A DNA stretch of 19,960 nucleotides. It comes from JANNAT01 sp031422555 (GTDB lineage: Bacteria; Pseudomonadota; Alphaproteobacteria; Rhodobacterales; Rhodobacteraceae). Both the position numbers and the translations under genes were made by a program. Under the pieces are notes generated by a model that worked only from the letters and a program-made list of their open reading frames with translations, searched no databases and had not been told where the DNA came from. Where the stretch lies: contig JANPLZ010000074.1 in assembly GCA_031422555.1 (NCBI GenBank), forward strand, positions 1 through 19,960, written 5' to 3'. This document shows, piece after piece, positions 6,403 to 14,164 of the stretch (positions are counted from its first letter, which is position 1; each line of letters begins with the position of its first letter).

Positions 6403-6440
6403 ATGGCGGTGCAGGCCCCAGGGCTGCACCGCCATTTTTA
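6403..6440 (+). terminator. Intrinsic terminator on the plus strand
   Basis: A perfect 12-bp stem, ATGGCGGTGCAG (6403-6414) with CTGCACCGCCAT (6424-6435), has a 9-base loop and is followed by T bases to 6439 and A. It points along the plus strand, so it ends transcription coming from the luxR-type gene or from a promoter within 6176-6400. It does not have a T-run on the minus side and so does not serve the COG0523 gene that ends at 6445. Confidence 0.8.
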
Positions 6441-6444
6441 CTTT

Positions 6445-7671
6445 CTATGCGGCTTGTTTACCCCAGACCGGAAATGGGTCCGGCAGGTTTTGCCATGCCA
6501 GCGGCCAATCGCCCGAAAGGTTTTGGCTATCTGCGACCAAAGCGGCATCAAGGGCGGCGGTCAGGGCCTGCTGGTCCATGCCAGCGCCAATGAATACCAG
6601 TTCCTGACGGCGATCGCCCCATGGCTCGGCCCATTTTGATTGAACCTCCTCCAACCCCTGCCCCACACCCGGCCAGCGCGATTTGGGCAGCGCCGCCCAC
6701 CAGGTGCCCAAAGGGCGCACAGTGGAAAGACTGCCTGCCAGCGAAAATTCGGCCGCCCAATCGGGGCGCGTGGCCAGCCAGAAATGGCCCTTGGCGCGGA
6801 TCACGCCGGGCAGATCGCCATTGATCACCGCATGCAGCCGGGCCGGATCGAACGGTTTGCGCGCACGGTAGACAAAGTTGGAAATGCCGTATTCCTCGGT
6901 TTCGGGGGTGTGATGGGCAAAGCCATACAGCTCTTTGGCCCATAGCGGATGTTCCTGCGCACGGTCAAAATCGAAAAGGCCAGTATCAAAAATCGCATCC
7001 CCTGCTACCCGGCCGTTGTTGACCTCGATCAAGCGCGCATCGGGGTTCAGCGCGCGGATGATCTTGCGCGCGGCATCCACCCGGTCTGGCCCGGCATCAG
7101 CCACTTTGTTCAGCACAATCACGTTGGCAAATTCGATTTGTTCGGTCAGCAGGTTTACAAGGCGGCGGTCGTCCTGATCGCCCAAAGATTGCCCGTGATC
7201 GGCCAGAAAATCATGGCTGGAGAAATCTTTCAGCAGATGCAGCGCATCCACTACCGTGACCATCGTGTCCAGCCGCGCCACATCACCCAGACTGTCGCCG
7301 TTTTCGTCGGTGAAATCAAAAGTCGCGGCCACCGGCAGCGGCTCTGCTATGCCGGTGGACTCGATCAGCAGATAGTCAAACCGCCCCTCGGTCGCAAGGC
7401 GGCGCACTTCGACCAACAAATCGTCGCGCAACGTGCAGCAAATGCAGCCATTGGTCATTTCCACCAGCTTTTCCTGCGTATGGCTCAGGTCGCTGCCTTC
7501 GCGGATCAGGTCAGCGTCGATATTGACCTCGGACATATCGTTGACAATCACCGCCACCCGGCGGCCTTCGCGGTTGTTCAGGATGTGGTTAAGCAAAGTG
7601 GTTTTGCCCGCGCCAAGAAAGCCGGAAAGAACGGTGACAGGCAGGCGGGTGTCGGCAGATGGCTGGGTCAT
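6445..7671 (-). CDS. COG0523 (CobW/ZigA-type) GTPase, putative zinc metallochaperone
   Basis: The 408-residue protein has a Walker A loop GFLGAGKTT (17-25), the metal-binding signature GCICC (75-79), the switch region IESTGIAEP, a guanine-specificity motif NKVAD near 190, and a C-terminal CobW domain. Members under Zur control are thought to hand zinc to essential enzymes during zinc shortage, using GTP hydrolysis. The direct link here is the perfect Zur-type palindrome 10 bases upstream of the start. GGAG is positioned between this palindrome and the ATG, so the mRNA leader is short. It stands alone, between the end of tsf and the luxR-type gene. Zinc rather than cobalt or nitrile-hydratase metal as the cargo is inferred from the regulation. 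Confidence 0.9.
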   Translation of the reverse strand: MTQPSADTRLPVTVLSGFLGAGKTTLLNHILNNREGRRVAVIVNDMSEVNIDADLIREGSDLSHTQEKLVEMTNGCICCTLRDDLLVEVRRLATEGRFDYLLIESTGIAEPLPVAATFDFTDENGDSLGDVARLDTMVTVVDALHLLKDFSSHDFLADHGQSLGDQDDRRLVNLLTEQIEFANVIVLNKVADAGPDRVDAARKIIRALNPDARLIEVNNGRVAGDAIFDTGLFDFDRAQEHPLWAKELYGFAHHTPETEEYGISNFVYRARKPFDPARLHAVINGDLPGVIRAKGHFWLATRPDWAAEFSLAGSLSTVRPLGTWWAALPKSRWPGVGQGLEEVQSKWAEPWGDRRQELVFIGAGMDQQALTAALDAALVADSQNLSGDWPLAWQNLPDPFPVWGKQAA

Positions 7672-7680
7672 GGTGGCTCC

Positions 7681-7703
7681 TATATGTTATAATATAACAT
7701 ATA
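7681..7703. promoter_or_regulatory. Zur-type operator (23-bp perfect palindrome)
   Basis: Arms TATATGTTATA and TATAACATATA are exact inverted copies around a central A. The core GTTATA-N-TATAAC is the recognisable Zur box of Proteobacteria. It overlaps TATAAT-like -10 sequence and lies just before the Shine-Dalgarno of the COG0523 gene, so bound Zur-zinc would block transcription and zinc shortage would release it. The palindrome is seen directly; Zur as the binder is inferred from motif plus the downstream gene. Confidence 0.85.
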
Positions 7704-7726
7704 CCGACCCGAAACACCCCGCAACC

Positions 7727-7760
7727 CAAAAGCAAAGGGCACCGGATTGCTCCGGTGCCC
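7727..7760 (-). terminator. Intrinsic terminator of the rpsB-tsf operon
   Basis: GGGCACCGGA (7737-7746) pairs perfectly with TCCGGTGCCC (7751-7760) across a TTGC loop. Reading on the minus strand the stem is followed by TTTGCTTTTGG. It lies 24 bases past the tsf stop, as expected for the operon end, and separates tsf from the Zur-controlled gene. Confidence 0.85.
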
Positions 7761-7784
7761 CTGCCCTGCAAATTTCAGATCGCC

Positions 7785-8681
7785 TTAGCTTTGAGTCATC
7801 TTGGCGACTTCGGCGGCGAAATCTTCTTTTTCTTTCTCAATGCCTTCGCCCACACCCATGCGCACAAAGCCCACAACGGTGACGCCGGCATCGCGTGCCG
7901 CCTGTTCGACAGTGAGGTCGGGATTGATCACAAAGGCCTGACCCATCAGGGTATTTTCCGACAAAAACCGCTTCATCCGGCCCGGAATGATGTTGTTCTG
8001 AATAACTGAATCGGGCTTTGGCTTGGCTGAGGCCGCGTTTTCTTCCATCGCCTTTTGGGTTTGCACTGCCAACTCGCGCGCCACTACTTCCGGATCAAGA
8101 TCATCCGCAGACAGCGCCAGCGGGTTGGTTGACGCCACATGCATGGCAATCTGGCGCGCAATGCCGTTGTCGGTGCCGTTTACGGCCACCAACACCCCAA
8201 TCCGGCCCATGCCATCGGCGGCCGAATTGTGGACATACATCGCAACATGATCGCCCTCGACCGACGCCATACGGCGCAGGGTCATGTTTTCGCCGATCAC
8301 AGCGACGGTTTCTGCGATGGTTACGGCCACCGACACACCATTCATATCGGCCACGCGCAGGGCATCGACATCGGCGCAGCGCAGCGCGGTTTTGGTGATG
8401 TTATGCACCAGCGCCTGAAAATCAGCGTTCTTGCCCACGAAATCGGTTTCCGAGTTCACTTCCACCGCCACACCGCGGCGCCCAGACACGGCCACGCCAA
8501 CAAGTCCTTCGGCAGCAATGCGGTCGGCTTTCTTCGCGGCTTTGGCCAGGCCCTTGGTGCGCAGCCAATCCACGGCCGCTTCGGCGTCGCCATTGGTTTC
8601 GACCAATGCCTTTTTGGCATCCATCATGCCTGCGCCCGTCGAATCGCGCAGCTCTTTCACCATTTGTGCGGTGATTGTCAT
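7785..8681 (-). CDS. tsf: Elongation factor Ts
   Basis: The 298-residue protein is the guanine-nucleotide exchange factor for EF-Tu. It begins MTITAQMVKELRDSTGAGMM with DAKKAL following, the standard N-terminal UBA-like domain, and has SETDFVGKNADF at about 80, the hallmark loop that contacts EF-Tu. The two core subdomains follow. The frame runs 19 codons upstream, but the ATG at 8681 matches the family start and has AGGAG 7 bases before it. It follows rpsB after 71 bases on the same strand, the standard rpsB-tsf operon, and ends before an intrinsic terminator. Confidence 0.97.
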   Translation of the reverse strand: MTITAQMVKELRDSTGAGMMDAKKALVETNGDAEAAVDWLRTKGLAKAAKKADRIAAEGLVGVAVSGRRGVAVEVNSETDFVGKNADFQALVHNITKTALRCADVDALRVADMNGVSVAVTIAETVAVIGENMTLRRMASVEGDHVAMYVHNSAADGMGRIGVLVAVNGTDNGIARQIAMHVASTNPLALSADDLDPEVVARELAVQTQKAMEENAASAKPKPDSVIQNNIIPGRMKRFLSENTLMGQAFVINPDLTVEQAARDAGVTVVGFVRMGVGEGIEKEKEDFAAEVAKMTQS

Positions 8682-8752
8682 GTCAGTCTCCTGCGAAAAC
8701 GAGATATCCCGGCCAGCCTTAGGCCCGCCGGGTAACATTGGTGTAAATCGGG

Positions 8753-9532
8753 TTATGCCCCAACCGCAGCGTCGACCGCGTCAGCCACGGCTTCTTCGAC
8801 CGGGGCTTCGTCCAAAGCACCCAAGTCAATGCCTGCAGCGCCCATCTGGGCCGACATGCCATCCAGTGCCGCGCGGGCAATCAGATCGCAGTAAAGCGCA
8901 ATCGCCCGTGCCGCATCGTCATTGCCGGGGATCACATAGCCCACGCCCTTGGGCGAGTTGTTGGTATCGACGATGCCCACAACCGGAATGCCCAGCTTTT
9001 GCGCCTCAAGAATCGCCAGATCTTCTTTGCCAACGTCGATGATAAAGATCAGATCGGGGGTGCCGCCCATTTCGCGGATGCCGCCAAGCGATGCCTGCAG
9101 TTTGCCCTGATCGCGTTCCATGCCAAGACGTTCTTTCTTGGTCAGGCCTTCGCCGCCTTGCGACAGCACTTCGTCGATTTGCTTCAGTCGCTGGATCGAC
9201 TTGGACACGGTCTGCCAGTTGGTCAGCGTGCCGCCCAGCCAACGGTGGTTCATATAGAACTGCGCGCAACGCTCGGCCGCTTCGGCAATCGGCTTTTGCG
9301 CCTGACGCTTGGTGCCGACGAACAAGATGCGGCCGCCCTTGGCAACCGTGTCGCGCACGGCTTTCAAGGCTGCGTCCAGCAAAGGCACGGTTTGCGTCAG
9401 ATCAAGGATATGGATGCCATTGCGATCGCCGTAGATATATTCCCCCATCTTGGGGTTCCAACGGGCAGTCTGGTGGCCGTAATGCACGCCTGCTTCAAGC
9501 AATTGGCGCATGGTAAACTCTGGAAGAGCCAT
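8753..9532 (-). CDS. rpsB: 30S ribosomal protein S2
   Basis: The 259-residue product begins MALPEFTMRQLLEAGVHYGH followed by QTARWNPKM, the S2 signature. It continues with IHILDLTQTVPLLDAAL, FVGTKRQAQ, NHRWLGGTLTNWQT and a late IPVVGIVDTNNSP. The C-terminus is a short Ala/Glu/Val-rich tail common in Alphaproteobacteria. The open frame runs 45 codons further upstream, but those codons overlap the promoter and leader; ATG 9532 with the upstream AAGGAA is the correct start. It heads the rpsB-tsf operon. A promoter at 9656-9684 and a folded leader precede it, which may allow feedback control by S2. Confidence 0.97.
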   Translation of the reverse strand: MALPEFTMRQLLEAGVHYGHQTARWNPKMGEYIYGDRNGIHILDLTQTVPLLDAALKAVRDTVAKGGRILFVGTKRQAQKPIAEAAERCAQFYMNHRWLGGTLTNWQTVSKSIQRLKQIDEVLSQGGEGLTKKERLGMERDQGKLQASLGGIREMGGTPDLIFIIDVGKEDLAILEAQKLGIPVVGIVDTNNSPKGVGYVIPGNDDAARAIALYCDLIARAALDGMSAQMGAAGIDLGALDEAPVEEAVADAVDAAVGA

Positions 9533-9545
9533 GGTCGTTTTCCTT

Positions 9546-9599
9546 TCCGGTTTCAATCCTCGGCCAAGCCACTCATCCCCGTGTGCGGGAACAACCGGA
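9546..9599 (-). promoter_or_regulatory. Structured 5' leader of rpsB (candidate S2 autoregulation site)
   Basis: Within the roughly 117-base leader, TCCGGTT (9599-9593 on the minus strand) pairs perfectly with AACCGGA (9552-9546). The enclosed part holds a CCCG/CGGG hairpin (9578-9589) and a CTTGGCCGAGG near-palindrome. The closing stem ends immediately before the rpsB Shine-Dalgarno. S2 is known to repress its own operon through such a leader in Gammaproteobacteria; whether this fold is equivalent is inference. Confidence 0.5.
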
Positions 9600-9655
9600 G
9601 GACGCGGCAGGATTTCTCCCCGCTTTGCCCAAAGCTTCGCCTGTGAAGTGGGGCG

Positions 9656-9684
9656 CGTATAGGTCATGTGTAAAGGGTATGCAA
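9656..9684 (-). promoter_or_regulatory. Sigma70-type promoter of rpsB-tsf
   Basis: On the minus strand TTGCAT (9684-9679) and TATACG (9661-9656) are separated by exactly 17 bases. Transcription would start near 9649, giving a leader of about 117 bases before rpsB. Confidence 0.65.
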
Positions 9685-9828
9685 GGGATCAGTCACACTG
9701 CAATCATCCGGCAAACGGGCGCTACCGTGCGCGCGCCGCACCGCCAGCCCGTCGCGTGTTCGGGCGGGGGGGGTCAAATCGCCGGCGGGTGCGGGTGTGC
9801 GTGCCGGATGGCTGCCATCACGGGCGTT

Positions 9829-10773
9829 TCAGGGCACATGCAGGCACCTGCGCCCGATCGCCGAAAGATGCCGCAAATCGGTGCCACAGCAGCCGCCCAC
9901 CACCCGCAATCCCGGCAGCAACGGCAAAAGCTGTTCATAATCCCGCGCCAGTTCAGCGATGTTTCCGGCATCCAGTTCCGCGGCCTCGTCCAGTTCGGCA
10001 TGGCTAAGGCGCGATGCGTTGGCACGGACAGATCCGATCCGGTGCACCCAATCCCCGGACAAGACGCCCCGAAAATGATCGGGATGCGCGCAGTTGATGC
10101 CATACCAAAGCGGCGCGCCCTGTGTCGCCTCATCGGTGCGACGGATCGCTTCTTGCAAGGTCATCCCCGAGATAAGCCGCCCGTCGGTTTCCACCGTGAA
10201 GGACAGGGTAACCGGCTGGTCAACCGCCTGCGCGGCTTGGGCGATGCCAATCGCTTCATCAGGCGATGACAGGGTCATGGCGCTGATCAGATCGACGCCC
10301 GCCGCTGCAAGCACCTTGATCTGACGGCGGTGATAGGTTTCGGCGGCCTTTGCGGACAAAATCTGGTCCGGCGCATAGGCATCGCCGTGCGGCCCGATCA
10401 CCCCGTTGATCAACACACGTTGACCATTTCCTTGGCGGTCTGCCTGCAGGCGTTTTGCATAGGCAACGGCGGTTCGGTTGACCTGATCCATTTTGGCTGC
10501 CGTCAGCCCCATGACTTTGCCCCAGCCCGCGCTGGCCCGCCATGTAACCGTATCCAGCACAAATCCGGCCTTCAGCGTTTTGGCTTCGTCGAGATACGAG
10601 GTGTAGTAACGCTGCAAAGCGTCCTGGCCCGCCGCAGTGTTCAACAAGGTGAAGGACGCAAAATGTGGCAGATCAAGGCCTTCCAGAAAGATCATGGCCG
10701 TTTCCAGACCACCATCCGTAAGCCAAAGCCCCGTGCCGAACCGATCGTGCAAGTTTTGTGTTCTGATTTGCAT
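9829..10773 (-). CDS. Homocysteine S-methyltransferase family protein
   Basis: The 314-residue protein belongs to the zinc-dependent family that moves a methyl group to homocysteine to give methionine. It opens with WLTDGGLETAMIF, the family's first barrel strand, and keeps the three zinc cysteines: Cys228 in GINCAHP and Cys295/Cys296 in VVGGCCGTD. The methyl donor cannot be told from the sequence; BHMT-, MmuM- and selenocysteine-methylating types share this fold. ATG 10773 has GAGGG 6 bases upstream. The 288 bases before it hold no gene. The minus-strand leader shows two small hairpins (10846-10859 and 10862-10874), but I could not match a known SAM or SAH riboswitch. It is apparently transcribed alone. 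Confidence 0.85.
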   Translation of the reverse strand: MQIRTQNLHDRFGTGLWLTDGGLETAMIFLEGLDLPHFASFTLLNTAAGQDALQRYYTSYLDEAKTLKAGFVLDTVTWRASAGWGKVMGLTAAKMDQVNRTAVAYAKRLQADRQGNGQRVLINGVIGPHGDAYAPDQILSAKAAETYHRRQIKVLAAAGVDLISAMTLSSPDEAIGIAQAAQAVDQPVTLSFTVETDGRLISGMTLQEAIRRTDEATQGAPLWYGINCAHPDHFRGVLSGDWVHRIGSVRANASRLSHAELDEAAELDAGNIAELARDYEQLLPLLPGLRVVGGCCGTDLRHLSAIGRRCLHVP

Positions 10774-11061
10774 TTCATGCCCTCATCGACGGACCCGGAT
10801 GAAAAAAGCTGTGACGCTGACACCTTGAAAAGCACGTGCCGATCAGGCGTAAGAACGCCCGGCAAACATTTTGCACCCGCCCTGTCTGAAAGGGGGGCAG
10901 CCGACGGTATCTGATGGCCCTAAGGATACCACAGTTGCAAACGCAAACAATAAAAATCCCGAAAGCTGGCTTTGCACCTTGGCAAAATAATTTATTTACA
11001 ATGGTTTAAGTTATTTGACACAAAGCTGCCGCACAGCATATGCGCCCGCAGAACCGGTCCA

Positions 11062-11418
11062 TCAAAACGGAAAGTCCAAACCTTCGACGATCATCACATC
11101 ATAATCGGCGATCTGGTCATACACCAGCAAAGCGGCCTGCTGCGACACGCTGGCAAATGCGTCCATGGCGACGGCGTATGAGGAAAACTTGACCACAACC
11201 AGTCTGGGCTTTGGATTGCCCGCCGCCACAAATCCGTCAGAGGTTCGGATGATCAGATCGCCCCCCCCGCTGTCGATGGCGTCGATTGCCATTTCCAGAT
11301 ACCGCTCATAACGCAGCAGATCATGGATGCGCACGTTGATGATCCAGTAGCCCGGCGCGACAACTCCCGTGGGGTTTGGATCGGTGCGGGTAAAGCTGTG
11401 CTTGTTGACGTCGTTCAT
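11062..11418 (-). CDS. DUF1330 family protein
   Basis: The product of about 118 residues has the DUF1330 pattern: GYWIINVRIHDLLRYERYLE, then a Gly-rich turn (DSGGGDLI) and VVKFSSYAVAMDAFAS. The predicted fold is a ferredoxin-like dimeric alpha/beta barrel. No biochemical role is established for the family. A TTG three codons upstream is possible, but ATG 11418 with AAGGA upstream is preferred. It is divergent from psuK with about 140 bases between the two starts, so they may share control elements. The N-terminal 20 or so residues before GYW are longer than usual for the family. Confidence 0.7.
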   Translation of the reverse strand: MNDVNKHSFTRTDPNPTGVVAPGYWIINVRIHDLLRYERYLEMAIDAIDSGGGDLIIRTSDGFVAAGNPKPRLVVVKFSSYAVAMDAFASVSQQAALLVYDQIADYDVMIVEGLDFPF

Positions 11419-11452
11419 TGTTGGCAAATTCCTTGTGGTGCTGCGGCGGCCC

Positions 11453-11526
11453 AGGCGTCACTTAGGCGTCAATTGCAACCAGAGCCAAGCGTAGATCGCC
11501 CTTGGGTTGCTTTCAAGACAGGTTGC
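11453..11526. promoter_or_regulatory. Short direct repeats between DUF1330 gene and psuK
   Basis: AGGCGTCA occurs at 11453-11460 and again at 11464-11471, an 11-base period (about one helical turn). GGTTGC occurs at 11505-11510 and 11521-11526, with the inverse GCAACC at 11475-11480. In a divergent gene gap such repeats could be binding sites for a regulator of pseudouridine use, but no regulator gene is adjacent. The repeats are directly visible; their role is speculative. Confidence 0.3.
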
Positions 11527-11557
11527 TCTTGCGCTTGGGTTACGTCACAAGACGCAG

Positions 11558-12445
11558 ATGCAACCCGACATCCTATGTATCGGTTCCGTTTTGTGGGACA
11601 TTATTGGCCGTGCCGCTGCGTCGATGCGGCTGGGATCGGATGTGCCGGGGCGCATTACCCGGCTGCCGGGGGGGGTTGCGTTCAACATCGCGATGACGCT
11701 GGCGCGGTTTGGCTTGCGGCCTGCGGTTTTAACCACCATCGGGCGCGATGCCGAAGGCGATGCGCTGATTGCGGCCTGCGCACGGCTGGGGGTGGGCACC
11801 GATTATGCGTATCGGTCCGATGACCTGCCGACCGACCGCTATATGGCGATTGAAGGTGCGAATGGGTTGATCGCCGCGGTGGCGGATGCGTTTTCGCTGG
11901 AGGCGTCGGGCGACAAGATTTTGCGCGCGCTGGCGGATGGCCGGTTGGGCAGTGCGGCAGCCCCTTGGGACGGCATGATCGCGCTGGACGGCAATCTGAC
12001 GCAAAGTCTTTTGGATCAGATCGCGGTCTCGCCGCTGTTTGCGCGCGCAGATCTGCGGGCAGCCCCCGCCAGCCCCGGCAAGGCCGAGCGGTTGATGCCG
12101 CTGATCGTGCAAGGCCGCGCCACGCTGTATGTCAATCTGGAAGAGGCCAATATCCTGACCCAAGGCACCGCGCTGACCGCGGCGGATGGGGCGGCGGCGC
12201 TGCTGGCGCGCGGGGCGTTCCGGGTTTTGGTCACCCATGGCGGCCATCCCTGCGCCGATGGCAACCGTGACGGCATAATCACCGCCGCGCCGCCGCCGGT
12301 GTTGGTGGCGCGTGTAACCGGGGCGGGCGATACGTTCATGGCGGCGCATATCGTGGCGGAACGTAACGGGGCCACCCGCGACGCGGCCCTGTCGGCCGCC
12401 CTTGCCGCCGCCGCGCAATATGTCTCCGGAGACCATGGCCCATGA
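11558..12445 (+). CDS. psuK: Pseudouridine kinase (PfkB/ribokinase family)
   Basis: The 295-residue protein begins MQPDILCIGSVLWDIIG, has the early glycine motif LPGGVAFNIAMTLARFG and the C-terminal PfkB signature VTGAGDTFMAAH, in which the Asp is the catalytic base. These make it a sugar/nucleoside kinase. The specific call comes from the following gene: its TGA overlaps the ATG of the pseudouridine-5'-phosphate glycosidase (ATGA, 12442-12445), so the two are coupled. PsuK phosphorylates pseudouridine at the 5' position for cleavage by PsuG. ATG 11558 fits the family start; a TTG frame begins 17 codons earlier. The Shine-Dalgarno is weak. Confidence 0.85.
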   Translation: MQPDILCIGSVLWDIIGRAAASMRLGSDVPGRITRLPGGVAFNIAMTLARFGLRPAVLTTIGRDAEGDALIAACARLGVGTDYAYRSDDLPTDRYMAIEGANGLIAAVADAFSLEASGDKILRALADGRLGSAAAPWDGMIALDGNLTQSLLDQIAVSPLFARADLRAAPASPGKAERLMPLIVQGRATLYVNLEEANILTQGTALTAADGAAALLARGAFRVLVTHGGHPCADGNRDGIITAAPPPVLVARVTGAGDTFMAAHIVAERNGATRDAALSAALAAAAQYVSGDHGP

Positions 12446-13383
12446 CATCTACCCTGCCCCTGCCCCTGATCTACGCCCCCGAAGTGGCCGCCGCCCGCGC
12501 CGCAGGCCGCCCGGTTGTGGCGCTGGAATCCACCATCATCACCCATGGCATGCCGTTTCCGCAAAACGTGCAGACCGCCCGGTTGGTCGAGACCGAGATT
12601 CGCCGCCATGGCGCGGTGCCAGCCACCATTGCGGTGATGGCGGGCCAGATCCACATCGGGCTGACGGACGCTGAACTGGACGCTTTGGGTCAGGCGACAG
12701 ATGTGATGAAACTGTCGCGCGCTGATCTCGCGGCTTGCCTCGCCCTGCGGCGCACCGGGGCCACCACCGTGGCCGCCACGATGATTTGTGCCGAACTTGC
12801 GGGCATTGCGGTGTTCGCGACCGGCGGCATTGGCGGCGTGCATCGCGGGGCCGAGACCAGCTTTGATATCTCGGCGGATTTGTATGAGCTGGGCCAGACG
12901 GCGGTAACCGTGGTGGCTGCGGGTGCCAAGGCGATTCTGGATTTGCCCAAAACGCTGGAAGTGCTGGAAAGTCTGGGCGTGCCGGTGATCGCTTTTGGTC
13001 AGGATGCGTTCCCGGCGTTCTGGTCGCGCGATTCCGGGTTGCGCGCGCCGTTGCGGATGGACAGTGCCGCCGACATCGCCGCAAGTCATCTGATGCGCGC
13101 ACGGCTGGGCATCACGGGCGGGCAGTTGGTGGCCAATCCGATCCCCGCGGGCGACGAGATTGCCCGCGCGGTGATTGATCCGGTGATCAAGGCCGCCCTT
13201 GGCGACGCCGCTGCCGCCGGGATTGCCGCCAAAGCGGTGACGCCCTTCTTGTTGCAGCGCCTGTTTGAGTTGACGAACGGTCAGTCCCTGCAGGCCAATA
13301 TCGCGCTTGTGTTGAACAACGCCCGGCTGGGGGCGGCAATTGCGTGCGAATTAGCCGCATTTGGCCCGTCGCGGCCATTGTGA
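12442..13383 (+). CDS. psuG: Pseudouridine-5'-phosphate glycosidase
   Basis: The 313-residue protein splits the C-C glycosidic bond of pseudouridine 5'-phosphate to uracil and ribose 5-phosphate. The family residues are present: ALESTIITHGMPFPQN with Glu29, KLSRADL with Lys90, FATGGIGGVHRG, TSFDISADL with Asp142, and GAKAILDLPKTLEVLE whose Lys163 corresponds by position and context to the lysine of E. coli PsuG that forms the imine with the opened sugar. The C-terminal ANIALVLNNARLGA motif is also typical. It is coupled to psuK by an ATGA overlap. No pseudouridine transporter is in the window, so substrate may come from RNA turnover or from a distant importer. Confidence 0.93.
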   Translation: MTSTLPLPLIYAPEVAAARAAGRPVVALESTIITHGMPFPQNVQTARLVETEIRRHGAVPATIAVMAGQIHIGLTDAELDALGQATDVMKLSRADLAACLALRRTGATTVAATMICAELAGIAVFATGGIGGVHRGAETSFDISADLYELGQTAVTVVAAGAKAILDLPKTLEVLESLGVPVIAFGQDAFPAFWSRDSGLRAPLRMDSAADIAASHLMRARLGITGGQLVANPIPAGDEIARAVIDPVIKAALGDAAAAGIAAKAVTPFLLQRLFELTNGQSLQANIALVLNNARLGAAIACELAAFGPSRPL

Positions 13384-13429
13384 TCGGGCGTGTGACTTTC
13401 TAAGTTACGGCTGCATTGCAGGAGCCCCC

Positions 13430-14125
13430 ATGCCCGACCTGATCCCCCCGCCCCGCCGGTCGCTGTTTGCGGCGTTTCGGGCGTCTTTCCTGACCGGTCT
13501 GGTCGTGGTGCTGCCGGTGGGTCTGACGATCTATGTGGTCTGGGGCGTGGTCGGCTGGATTGATGGCTGGATTTTGCCGCTGATCCCGGCGCAGTGGCAG
13601 CCCGAGGCGCTGATGCACCGCCTGTTTGGCCCCGAGGCGAATTTTCCGGTGCGCGGGCTGGGTGTGCTGGTGTTTTTGGTGGTCACCGCGGCGATTGGCT
13701 GGGTGGCGCGCGGGCTGATCGGGCGGTCGTTGATCCGGCGCGCCGAAGGTCTGGTTGACCGCATGCCCGTGGTCCGCTCGGTCTATTCCGGGGTCAAGCA
13801 GATTACCGAGACGTTCTTTGCCAAGGCCGAGAAAAGTTTTGAGAAAACCTGCCTTGTGCAATTCCCGCGCGACGGCGTTTGGGCGGTGGGCTTTGTCGCC
13901 TCGGCGCCCAAAGGCGAGATTGCCGAACGCCTGCCACAAGGCGATGAGATGATCGCGGTGTTCGTGGCGCTGACACCGCTGACATCGGGGATGCTGCTAT
14001 ACGTGCCCGCCCGCGAAGTGATCTATCTGGAGATGAAGGCGGATGAGGCGGTCAAGCTGATCGTGTCGGCGGGTCTGGTCTATCCGGTCAGCCGCGACGC
14101 GATGGTCGAAGCGGTGGGCAAGTAA
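13430..14125 (+). CDS. DUF502 family inner-membrane protein
   Basis: The 231-residue protein has two transmembrane segments, about 18-40 (LTGLVVVLPVGLTIYVVWGV) and about 78-102 (GLGVLVFLVVTAAIGWVARG), and then a soluble part with the family's conserved RMPVVRSVYSGVKQITETFF. This is the COG2928/DUF502 pattern. Its function is not established. ATG 13430 has GGAG 5 bases upstream; the open frame runs further back into the psuG end. It lies 46 bases after psuG and may share its transcript, though the functional link is not obvious. It converges on bdhA, 39 bases away, with no clear terminator between. Confidence 0.85.
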   Translation: MPDLIPPPRRSLFAAFRASFLTGLVVVLPVGLTIYVVWGVVGWIDGWILPLIPAQWQPEALMHRLFGPEANFPVRGLGVLVFLVVTAAIGWVARGLIGRSLIRRAEGLVDRMPVVRSVYSGVKQITETFFAKAEKSFEKTCLVQFPRDGVWAVGFVASAPKGEIAERLPQGDEMIAVFVALTPLTSGMLLYVPAREVIYLEMKADEAVKLIVSAGLVYPVSRDAMVEAVGK

Positions 14126-14164
14126 AAGGCCGGCCGCGCGGGCATAGTCAGCCACAGATTTACG

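Noticed and set aside
9569..9598. A stretch resembling a type I-E CRISPR repeat (minus strand GTTCCCGCACACGGGGATGA).
   Set aside because: It occurs once, has no second copy or spacer nearby, and is better explained as a hairpin in the rpsB leader.
10843..10869. A 9-codon upstream ORF (MFAGRSYA) in the leader of the homocysteine methyltransferase gene, with a G-rich stretch before its ATG, considered as an attenuation leader peptide.
   Set aside because: It has no enrichment for Met or Cys codons and no terminator/antiterminator pair; too short to be significant by itself.
11015..11045. A plus-strand promoter-like TTGACA followed 17 bases later by ATATGC, pointing antisense into the DUF1330 gene.
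   Set aside because: The -10 match is poor and no plus-strand gene or RNA structure follows.
10774..11061. Searched for a SAM or SAH riboswitch in the 288-base gap before the homocysteine methyltransferase gene.
   Set aside because: Only two small hairpins are visible and neither matches a riboswitch core that I know.
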